Shown here one piece after another: positions 1-6,178 of a stretch of DNA of 8,958 nucleotides (the stretch's first letter is position 1; every line of letters begins with the position of its first letter). A program made the position numbers and the translations under genes. The DNA is from Prochlorococcus sp. AG-670-O11. Its GTDB lineage: Bacteria; Cyanobacteriota; Cyanobacteriia; PCC-6307; Cyanobiaceae. The notes beneath the pieces were generated by a model that did no database searches, had not been told where the DNA came from, and saw only the letters and a program-made list of their open reading frames with translations. The stretch covers positions 1-8,958 of the forward strand of contig QCTA01000033.1 in NCBI GenBank assembly GCA_003211335.1, written 5' to 3'.

Positions 1-43
1 TGTATCAGAATAGAAACTTAAATTATTTGAAAAGTTCATTAAT

Positions 44-1969
44 ATGAAAGATTTAGCATATTGGCCAGCAAAAAAACCTCTTACAAAAAATGAAGAATTT
101 ACCAGTAAAAGAAAAGGTATAAACAATCTTGATCATGTTGATCAAATTTGGGAATATTTAAAATTTAAGTGTGGAGATACTATAGCTATAAATGATTTGA
201 GAGGAAAAAATAAAGAAAAATTTTCCTATTCTGAGCTAGCTAATTTAATCACTAAAGTCTCTAAATCTTTTAAGAATTTTGGATTAGTTAAAGGTGATGT
301 TGTCACATTAATATCTGAAAACTCTCCAAGATGGTTAATAGCGGATCAAGGGTTGATGCGATTAGGAGCTATTAATGCTGTACGAGGAATTAATTCACCT
401 TCGGTAGAACTAGAATATATAATTGAACACTCTAATTCTGTTGGCCTAATTGTTCAATCTAAGGAAGTTTGGTTGAAATTAAATAAAAAAGATGAATTTA
501 AAAAAAAATTCAAATTTATAATTAATCTGGAAGATGAACAATTTGAAGATTTAATAAATTGGCATGATTTTGTTAAAGCAGGAGAAAAAAATTTTTTTAA
601 AAATAAAAGTTTAGAAAAAGATAATCATCAGATTAATGATATTGCCAGCATCCTCTATACATCAGGGACAACAGGCAAACCAAAAGGTGTCCCATTAACA
701 CATGCAAACTTTTTACATCAAATCATAAATCTGGCCTACATCGCTGATCCAGAGCCAGGGACTTCTGTCTTGAGTGTATTACCTATCTGGCATTCGTATG
801 AAAGAAGTGCAGAATATTTCTTTTTTTCATGCGGGTGCACTCAGTTTTATACAAATCCAAAATTTCTGAAAGATGATATTAAACAAGTTAAGCCAGTTGT
901 TATGGCTACTGTTCCAAGACTATGGGAGGCCATTCATGATGGTTTTTTCTTGGCTTTAAATAAAATGCCTCCTAAAAAACAGAAAATTATAAAAATTTTG
1001 ATAAAGAATAGTTCTATTTTTAAAAGAAATCTTAGAAAGATTAAAAATCTAGAAATTAATCAAGTAAGTTCCTTAGCAAAAATATCCTTGATAATATCTG
1101 TAATAGGAAGATTTTTTATCCATAAGCTATCTTCTACTTTTTTATGGCCAAGTATTTTGAAACAATTATGTGGTGAAAAACTTAAATTCCCAATCAATGG
1201 TGGGGGTGCTTTACCTGAGCACGTAGATTTGTTTTTTGAATCTTTAGGTATAGATGTTCTCGTTGGTTATGGATTAACAGAAACCAGCCCAGTAATAACT
1301 TGTAGAAGAAGAGAACTTAATGTAAGAGGATCTTCTGGTCAGCCATTAGCATTTACTGAAATTAAAATAATGAATGAAGAAAAAGATAAGATTTTGAAAT
1401 TTAGAGAGACAGGCAAGATTCTTGTTAAAGGACCTCAAGTTATGAAAGGTTATTTGAATAATATTTCAGCGACTAAAAATGTTTTATCAAAAGATGGTTG
1501 GTTTGATACTGGAGATTTAGGTTTTCTTATCCCAAATGGATCTTTAGTTATAACGGGGAGAGCTAAGGATACGATAGTTCTCTCTAGTGGAGAGAATATA
1601 GAGCCAAATCCCCTAGAAACTGAAATTCTTAGTTCTGAATTTATTAATCAAGTTCAATTAGTTGGTCAAGATAAAAAATGTTTAACAGCGCTTGTCTCTC
1701 CAAATATAGAATTAGTAGAAAATAAATTCTTTGAGAATGATATTTCTAAATTAAATACGAATAAAAAAATTGTTTTATTTTTTAAGACGCAAATAAATAA
1801 TTTGCTAAAAAACAGATTAGGAGCAAGATTTAATGAACAGGTACTCGATTGCTATTTTGTTGATGCTTTTACTTTAGAAAATGGTTTATTAACTCAAACT
1901 CTTAAGCAGAAAAGAAGAGAAATAGCTGATTTATATTCATCACATATAGAAGAAATGTATAAAAAATAA
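44..1969 (+). CDS. aas: Long-chain fatty acid activating enzyme (acyl-CoA / acyl-ACP synthetase, AMP-forming)
   Basis: This 641-residue protein is a complete member of the AMP-forming adenylate synthetase (ANL) superfamily, long-chain fatty acid branch. Visible motifs are the ATP/phosphate-binding loop TSGTTGKPKG at about 206-215, YGLTET at 409-414, DGWFDTGDLG at 484-493, the hinge region TGRAKDTIVLSSGENIEP at 504-521, and a C-terminal basic motif LTQTLKQKR near 616-624 whose lysine (about K621) fits the catalytic lysine of the small domain. Length and the PIWHSYERSAEYFF segment (about 247-260) resemble the cyanobacterial Aas proteins (Synechocystis slr1609 type), which recycle free fatty acids onto ACP; members are often labelled FadD or acyl-CoA ligase. 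Whether the acceptor is CoA or ACP cannot be read from sequence. The ATG at 44 has no clear Shine-Dalgarno. It lies 57 bp upstream of the next gene on the same strand. Family assignment is firm; the acceptor and symbol are inferred. Confidence 0.9.
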   Translation: MKDLAYWPAKKPLTKNEEFTSKRKGINNLDHVDQIWEYLKFKCGDTIAINDLRGKNKEKFSYSELANLITKVSKSFKNFGLVKGDVVTLISENSPRWLIADQGLMRLGAINAVRGINSPSVELEYIIEHSNSVGLIVQSKEVWLKLNKKDEFKKKFKFIINLEDEQFEDLINWHDFVKAGEKNFFKNKSLEKDNHQINDIASILYTSGTTGKPKGVPLTHANFLHQIINLAYIADPEPGTSVLSVLPIWHSYERSAEYFFFSCGCTQFYTNPKFLKDDIKQVKPVVMATVPRLWEAIHDGFFLALNKMPPKKQKIIKILIKNSSIFKRNLRKIKNLEINQVSSLAKISLIISVIGRFFIHKLSSTFLWPSILKQLCGEKLKFPINGGGALPEHVDLFFESLGIDVLVGYGLTETSPVITCRRRELNVRGSSGQPLAFTEIKIMNEEKDKILKFRETGKILVKGPQVMKGYLNNISATKNVLSKDGWFDTGDLGFLIPNGSLVITGRAKDTIVLSSGENIEPNPLETEILSSEFINQVQLVGQDKKCLTALVSPNIELVENKFFENDISKLNTNKKIVLFFKTQINNLLKNRLGARFNEQVLDCYFVDAFTLENGLLTQTLKQKRREIADLYSSHIEEMYKK

Positions 1970-2026
1970 ATTAAAAAAGAAAATTCTCTTTTAGATCTCT
2001 ATATTAAAAGGGTAACTTAATTTTCT

Positions 2027-2473
2027 ATGGAAACTAAAAACTCTATATCCATCAAACGTTCAATAGCTATAAAAGCTATTGTTACACCTACTTGGAAAGA
2101 AGATGCCGAGAGGGAATTAAGTAATGCGATTTCCTCAGTTGACCAACAGTTATCACAACTTGAACAAGAAGGACAACAAATAGTTAGTAATATAAGATCA
2201 CAGTCAGTAAATCCATTAGATCCTAGAGTTCAAGAGCAAGTTGGCCAAGTTCAGCAACAAGTTAGTGCAAAAAGGAACGAATTAGAGGAGCAAAAAAGAA
2301 ATCTAATGCAACAACAAAGCCAAGTTCGAGATTTAAAAATGGATGAAATTGTTGATCAAGGACAAGTTGATAGCTTTTGTGATGTTTCCGTTGGAGATAA
2401 TCTTATTAAGAAGATGCAAGTTTCAATAACCGTTAAAGATGGCATAATTCAATCAATCAATAATAAAGATTAA
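2027..2473 (+). CDS. YlqD-family-like small coiled-coil protein, function unknown
   Basis: This gene encodes 148 residues with no signal peptide or membrane segment. The N-terminus (about 6-20) is a short predicted beta region of alternating hydrophobic residues. Residues 25-105 are rich in Gln, Glu, Lys and Leu and look like a long coiled coil, broken near NPLDPRV (62-68). The C-terminus (about 117-144: CDVSVGDNL, VSITVKDGIIQSI) reads as a small beta domain. This arrangement, including the VGD and VKDGII signatures, resembles what I remember of the YlqD family known from Bacillus and cyanobacteria, which has no established function. It has the same orientation as the acyl-synthetase gene, 57 bp downstream, and may be co-transcribed with it. 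The ATG at 2027 is the natural start; AAAAGGG lies about 16 nt upstream, too far to be a convincing ribosome binding site. The gene looks real because its composition and codon use match the neighbours. The family call is from memory, not a search. Confidence 0.75.
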   Translation: METKNSISIKRSIAIKAIVTPTWKEDAERELSNAISSVDQQLSQLEQEGQQIVSNIRSQSVNPLDPRVQEQVGQVQQQVSAKRNELEEQKRNLMQQQSQVRDLKMDEIVDQGQVDSFCDVSVGDNLIKKMQVSITVKDGIIQSINNKD

Positions 2474-2507
2474 TTTTATAGGTTAAATTCCTTTTTGAAT
2501 GTAAATC

Positions 2508-2532
2508 ATAGTTTCTTTGGGGCTATTTTTTT
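2508..2532 (+). terminator. Weak intrinsic terminator candidate after the YlqD-like gene
   Basis: Positions 2508-2515 can pair with 2519-2526 (ATAGTTTC with GGGGCTAT), leaving a 3-nt TTT loop. The 8-bp stem includes three G-T (G-U) pairs. It is followed directly by a T-run through 2532. It sits 35 bp after the stop at 2473 and 75 bp before pdhC, where a terminator would be expected. The tight loop and wobble pairs keep confidence low. Confidence 0.35.
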
Positions 2533-2607
2533 GTAAAATATAAACATAACGATCTTTAGGAGTTTTGTAAGTTCTTAAAGCTAGTAAAACTTTAAAAAAT
2601 CTATCTG
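2533..2607 (+). promoter_or_regulatory. pdhC upstream region with possible promoter and leader inverted repeats
   Basis: This AT-rich spacer precedes pdhC. A possible -10 element, TAAAAT at 2534-2539, is present but no credible -35 is seen. Two inverted repeats overlap. AGTTTTGT (2561-2568) pairs with GTAAAACT (2584-2591), including two wobble pairs. TTAAAG (2575-2580) pairs with CTTTAA (2590-2595). They share bases 2590-2591 and so cannot fully form together. TAGGAG at 2557-2562 looks like a Shine-Dalgarno but lies too far from the ATG at 2608. All of this could be chance in AT-rich DNA; a pdhC promoter here is inferred mainly from the upstream terminator-like hairpin. Confidence 0.25.
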
Positions 2608-3975
2608 ATGTCTCACGAAATATTTATGCCAGCACTTAGTTCTACTATGACTGAAGGCAAAATTGTTGAATGGTTAAAGAATCCTGGAGATAAAGTTGAA
2701 AGAGGAGAATCTGTTTTAGTTGTTGAATCAGATAAAGCAGATATGGATGTTGAATCTTTTCAAGACGGGTATCTTGCGGCAGTACTAATGCCAGCTGGTA
2801 GCACTGCTCCAGTAGGTGAAACTATTGGACTTATTGTAGAAAATGAGGACGAGATAGCTTCTATACAAGAAGAAAATAAAGATAAGCAGATTGAAGTAAA
2901 GAGTGATTCTAAACTCGAATTGCCAAATAAAAAATCTGAAATAAAAGAAGAGAAGCAAAAAGAGGCACCTCAAATTATTGAGCAGGAAGTAGGGATTAAA
3001 AGGGAAAAAGTAATAACTACCTCTAATGAGATTCAATTTAATGCCTCTACTAGTAATAATTCTTCAAGAGTAATAGCATCTCCAAGGGCAAAAAAACTTG
3101 CTTCTACAATGGGAGTTGAATTGGCAAAATTGCATGGATCAGGCCCTCATGGAAGGATCCAGGCTGATGATGTATTGAAGGCAAATGGCCAGCCTGTTTC
3201 TGTCCCATGGATAGGAGAGGCGAGTTCTCCAGCTAGTATTGGCAGTCCCCATGTTCAAGCTGAAAGTAAGTCTGAGAAATTAGGGACTAGTTTTGGTAAA
3301 CCTGGAGAAACTGTCCAATTTAATACTCTTCAAAAAGCTGTCAATAAGAATATGGAATCTAGTTTAAATGTTCCGTGTTTTAGAGTAGGTTATTCAATTG
3401 ATACCGATAAATTGGATAATTTTTACAAGAAAGTAAAGCCAAATGGAGTTACTATGACTGCATTATTAGTTAAAGCAGTTGCAAAGACGCTCAAAAAACA
3501 TCCCCAAGTTAATTCAAGCTTTTTAGAAAACGGTATTTCTTATCCAGAAAATATAAATATTGCTGTAGCTGTTGCTATGGAAGATGGCGGATTGATAACT
3601 CCAGTATTAAAGGAACCTTGTAATACTGATTTATTTGAATTATCTAGAGAGTGGAAAGATCTTGTGAAGAGATCTAGAGCAAAACAATTAGAACCTGATG
3701 AATACTCAACAGGAACATTTACTTTGTCTAATTTAGGAATGTTTGGTGTTGATAGATTTGATGCAATACTTCCGCCAGGAACGGGTGCTATTTTAGCCAT
3801 AGCATCATCGAAGCCAACAGTTGTTGCTAATAATGATGGTTCAATATCTGTTAAAAAAATAATGCAAGTAAATTTAACCGCTGATCATAGAGTAATTTAT
3901 GGTGCTGATGGTGCTTCATTCTTAAAAGACTTGTCTTCTCTTATTGAAAACGAGCCAGAGACACTTGTTTCCTAA
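2608..3975 (+). CDS. pdhC: Dihydrolipoamide acetyltransferase, E2 of pyruvate dehydrogenase complex
   Basis: This is the E2 core subunit of the pyruvate dehydrogenase complex. It transfers the acetyl group from E1-bound substrate through lipoyl-lysine to CoA, giving acetyl-CoA in the cytoplasm. The 455-residue protein shows the standard layout. One lipoyl domain spans about 1-83, with the modified lysine K43 in ESDKADMD. A charged Glu/Lys-rich linker covers about 84-153. The peripheral subunit-binding domain covers about 155-192 (VIASPRAKKLA and GPHGRIQADDV). A second linker leads to the catalytic domain, about 235-455. The acetyltransferase signature DHRVIYGADGA lies at about 426-436, with catalytic His about 427. 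A single lipoyl domain and this length are usual for cyanobacterial E2. A 2-oxoglutarate dehydrogenase E2 is less likely, since marine picocyanobacteria are known to lack that classical complex. The ATG at 2608 starts exactly at the lipoyl domain. queA follows after 6 bp, so the two are likely co-transcribed. Confidence 0.93.
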   Translation: MSHEIFMPALSSTMTEGKIVEWLKNPGDKVERGESVLVVESDKADMDVESFQDGYLAAVLMPAGSTAPVGETIGLIVENEDEIASIQEENKDKQIEVKSDSKLELPNKKSEIKEEKQKEAPQIIEQEVGIKREKVITTSNEIQFNASTSNNSSRVIASPRAKKLASTMGVELAKLHGSGPHGRIQADDVLKANGQPVSVPWIGEASSPASIGSPHVQAESKSEKLGTSFGKPGETVQFNTLQKAVNKNMESSLNVPCFRVGYSIDTDKLDNFYKKVKPNGVTMTALLVKAVAKTLKKHPQVNSSFLENGISYPENINIAVAVAMEDGGLITPVLKEPCNTDLFELSREWKDLVKRSRAKQLEPDEYSTGTFTLSNLGMFGVDRFDAILPPGTGAILAIASSKPTVVANNDGSISVKKIMQVNLTADHRVIYGADGASFLKDLSSLIENEPETLVS

Positions 3976-3981
3976 TTTTAA

Positions 3982-5103
3982 TTGAATTTTGAAATTTATA
4001 ATGAAGAAATAGATCATAAGCTTCAAGCTTATGATTATTTTCTTGATGAATCATTAATAGCAAGTAAACCCTCTAAAGTAAGGCATGAATCTAAATTAAT
4101 GATAGTTAGAGATAGTGGATTAAAAGAAGATTATTCAACAAATAAATATACCAAGGATCTCTTGGCTGAACTTAGAGAGGGGGATCTGGTAATAATAAAT
4201 GATACAAAGGTGATGAAAGCAAGGCTTAAGGTTGAATTAGAAAATGGAAGATTAGTTGAATTATTAGTATTGGAGAAGTCAGATGAATCTACTTGGTTAT
4301 GTTTAGCAAAGCCTGCTAAAAAGTTAAAAATAAACAAACATTTAAATTTAAAGTCACCCTTTGCTAAAGATATAAAGTTGAAAATTTCTGGGATTGATGA
4401 AGAGACTGGAGGAAGATTTATCAAGTTTCCAGAAAATATAAATGACCTAATTTCAATGAATAACCTTCTTGATATATATGGAGAAATCCCACTCCCTCCT
4501 TATATAAAAAGTGTCGAGGAAGAATCTTTTCATGAAAATAGTTATCAAACTGAGTATGCATGTAATCCTGGAGCAGTTGCGGCACCCACGGCAGGATTAC
4601 ATTTAAGTAAAAGTCTAATCTCAAATTTAAAAAAAAAAGGGATATTGGTCATGCCTATTACTTTGCATGTAGGTTATGGAACATTTAAGCCAATTGATCA
4701 AGAAGATTTATCTAATTTGAAACTACATAAAGAGTGGGTCAGTGTTAGTAAGAAAGTAGTAGAAGAAATAAAAAGAATAAAAAAGACAGACAGAAGAGTA
4801 ATAGCTATCGGTACTACTAGCGTAAGAGCTCTTGAGAGTTCCTATTCATATGAAATGGAAGACTTTATTCCTATAGCTAAATATGTTGATTTAGTAATTA
4901 AGCCAGGCTATAAATTTAAGGCAGTTGATGGATTATTAACTAATTTCCATCTCCCTAAGAGTTCATTATTACTCCTAGTAAGCGCAATGATTGGAAGAGA
5001 AAGATTATTAGACCTATATAAAAAAGCCATAAAAGAAAAATTTAGATTTTTCTCTTATGGCGATGCTATGTATATTTCACCAGATTCATTTCTGGAGAAA
5101 TAA
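3982..5103 (+). CDS. queA: S-adenosylmethionine:tRNA ribosyltransferase-isomerase (queuosine synthesis)
   Basis: QueA moves the ribosyl part of S-adenosylmethionine onto 7-aminomethyl-7-deazaguanine at position 34 of GUN-anticodon tRNAs, giving epoxyqueuosine. The 373-residue product carries the family's conserved blocks: INDTKVMKARL (72-82), GEIPLPPYI (167-175), PGAVAAPTAGLHL (196-208), LHVGYGTFKPI (228-238), TTSVRALES (278-286), DGLLTNFHLPKSSLLLLVSA (316-335) and FRFFSYGDAMYI (354-365). The chosen start is TTG at 3982. An in-frame TAA lies immediately before it, and the first internal Met (about residue 40) would remove conserved sequence such as FLDESLIASKP, so a non-ATG start is needed. 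It lies 6 bp downstream of pdhC, suggesting translational coupling, and its stop is 5 bp from the convergent cysK stop. A run of nine A followed by GGG (4629-4640) is a possible slippage site. Its 3' end also contains a hairpin that probably serves cysK. Confidence 0.95.
   Translation: MNFEIYNEEIDHKLQAYDYFLDESLIASKPSKVRHESKLMIVRDSGLKEDYSTNKYTKDLLAELREGDLVIINDTKVMKARLKVELENGRLVELLVLEKSDESTWLCLAKPAKKLKINKHLNLKSPFAKDIKLKISGIDEETGGRFIKFPENINDLISMNNLLDIYGEIPLPPYIKSVEEESFHENSYQTEYACNPGAVAAPTAGLHLSKSLISNLKKKGILVMPITLHVGYGTFKPIDQEDLSNLKLHKEWVSVSKKVVEEIKRIKKTDRRVIAIGTTSVRALESSYSYEMEDFIPIAKYVDLVIKPGYKFKAVDGLLTNFHLPKSSLLLLVSAMIGRERLLDLYKKAIKEKFRFFSYGDAMYISPDSFLEK
5020..5061 (-). terminator. Intrinsic terminator for cysK, embedded in the 3' end of queA
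   Basis: Read on the minus strand, 5061-5047 pairs with 5040-5026. This makes a 15-bp stem with one A-C type mismatch (5033/5054) and a 6-nt loop (5041-5046). The stem base is GCC/GGC. It is followed at once by six T residues (complement of 5025-5020). This is textbook intrinsic-terminator order for minus-strand transcription, and it lies about 48 bp beyond the cysK stop. On the plus strand the same bases encode the conserved QueA segment around FRFFSYGDAM, and the hairpin is not followed by a T-run, so it should act mainly on cysK transcripts. Confidence 0.65.
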
Positions 5104-5108
5104 TATTT

Positions 5109-6095
5109 TTAAGCTTTAACTGGTTCTTCAATTATGCCACTTGGGACTTCAGTAAACATTATTGATGATAAATATCTTTCGGCTAAATCAGGAAGAACAA
5201 CAACAATAGTCTTACCTGCATATTCATCTTGTTCAGCTAATTTAACAGCAGCAGCAGCAGCAGCTCCACAGGATATACCAACAAGTAAGCCTTCCTCTTT
5301 AGCCAATCTTAAAGCCATCTCTATAGATTCATCGTTTGTAACCTGTTCAACTTTGTCAACAATTGATAAATCAAGATTTTTCGGGATAAATCCTGCCCCA
5401 ATTCCTTGAATTTTATGTGGTCCTGATTTCACTTCCTCTCCATTAAGTGTCTGTGTAATAACAGGACTATGAGATGGCTCAACTGCTACAGAAGTAATAT
5501 TTTTACCCTTTTTTTGTTTGATGTATCTAGAGACTCCTGTTATTGTTCCACCTGTTCCAACTCCTGCAACTAAAACATCAATTGCACCATCGCAATCATC
5601 CCAAATTTCAGGCCCAGTTGTTTTGAAATGAATTTCTGGATTTGCTGGATTATCAAACTGACCTGGCATGAAATATTGAGAGGGATTGCTTTCTGCAATC
5701 TCTTTAGCTTTAGCAATTGCTCCTGGCATACCTTTTGAAGCCTCTGTTAAAACAATTTCGGCACCTAATACTGCCATCACTCTTCTCCTTTCTATTGACA
5801 TAGATTCTGGCATCGTAAGGATTAATTTATAACCTCTTGCTGAAGCAGTAAAAGCTAGGGCAATTCCGGTATTTCCAGATGTAGGCTCAACAATTGTTTT
5901 GTCTTTTGTAAGTTTTCCGCTTTTCTCAGCGTCCCAGATCATGTTTGCACCAATTCTGCATTTAACACTATAGGCAGGATTCCTTCCTTCTATTTTTGCT
6001 AATACAGTAGCTTTAGCATTTTTAGTAACTGACTTTAATCTTACTAATGGAGTGTTTCCAATAGCAAAACTGTTGTCCTCATAAATTTTTGCCAT
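5109..6095 (-). CDS. cysK: Cysteine synthase A (O-acetylserine sulfhydrylase)
   Basis: CysK is a PLP enzyme that condenses O-acetyl-L-serine with sulfide to give cysteine and acetate, the last step of sulfate assimilation. The 328-residue protein has the type-II fold signatures. The PLP Schiff-base lysine is K45 in [17 protein letters not shown] (72-77) binds the substrate carboxylate. GTGGT (180-184) holds the PLP phosphate. Ser275 in GISCGAA faces the pyridine nitrogen. [14 protein letters not shown] (225-238) is also typical. Length and motifs favour cysteine synthase over cystathionine beta-synthase, which normally carries an extra domain. The ATG at 6095 is clear. The gene is last on the minus strand after the two transsulfuration genes, with an 83-bp gap that may hold its own promoter. 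An oddity is that the alanine run 278-283 is written with six identical GCT codons (5246-5263 as CAG on the plus strand), a short trinucleotide repeat. Confidence 0.95.
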   Translation of the reverse strand: MAKIYEDNSFAIGNTPLVRLKSVTKNAKATVLAKIEGRNPAYSVKCRIGANMIWDAEKSGKLTKDKTIVEPTSGNTGIALAFTASARGYKLILTMPESMSIERRRVMAVLGAEIVLTEASKGMPGAIAKAKEIAESNPSQYFMPGQFDNPANPEIHFKTTGPEIWDDCDGAIDVLVAGVGTGGTITGVSRYIKQKKGKNITSVAVEPSHSPVITQTLNGEEVKSGPHKIQGIGAGFIPKNLDLSIVDKVEQVTNDESIEMALRLAKEEGLLVGISCGAAAAAAVKLAEQDEYAGKTIVVVLPDLAERYLSSIMFTEVPSGIIEEPVKA

Positions 6096-6178
6096 TTATG
6101 TATTGAGAAATATATTTTAATACTAACTATTTTTCAGGAAAAGAGTATATAAGTTTCTATTCGGTAAATACTAGGGAT
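6096..6178 (-). promoter_or_regulatory. Possible cysK promoter region
   Basis: This 83-bp gap is the longest spacer among the minus-strand genes. It holds two candidate -10 elements read on the minus strand: TATACT at 6149-6144 and TAAAAT at 6119-6114. Neither has a good -35 at the expected distance; TTTTCC lies 17 bp before the second. No hairpin with a T-run is visible, so the upstream transcript may also continue into cysK. No convincing NtcA-type GTA-N8-TAC palindrome was found. The spacer length suggests separate or additional cysK transcription. Confidence 0.3.

Noticed and set aside
8..20. A 13-base string, GAATAGAAACTTA, before the acyl-synthetase gene that recurs on the minus strand upstream of cysK (6162-6150).
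   Set aside because: In roughly 9 kb of AT-rich DNA compared on both strands, shared 13-mers are expected by chance. Flanks do not match and the distances to the starts differ (about 23 and 54 bases).
1970..2026. AAAAGA / TCTTTT inverted repeat between the acyl-synthetase gene and the YlqD-like gene as a terminator.
   Set aside because: The stem is only about 6 bp, nearly all A-T, with no T-run after it. Co-transcription of the two genes remains plausible.
2785..3036. Minus-strand open frame opposite pdhC.
   Set aside because: It is the reverse of the lipoyl domain and linker; its Phe/Leu-rich product is the expected shadow of a Glu/Lys-rich coding strand.
4131..4624. Minus-strand open frames opposite queA (4131-4424 and 4421-4624).
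   Set aside because: queA is complete and conserved through this region; these frames are antisense shadows with no motif support.
5088..5108. Plus-strand terminator at the end of queA (ATTTC-TGGA-GAAAT followed by a T-rich stretch).
   Set aside because: The stem is only 5 bp and the T stretch starts several bases later. How queA transcripts end is unresolved.
5134..5409. Plus-strand open frame opposite cysK.
   Set aside because: It lies wholly within a strongly conserved cysK and shows no recognisable domain.
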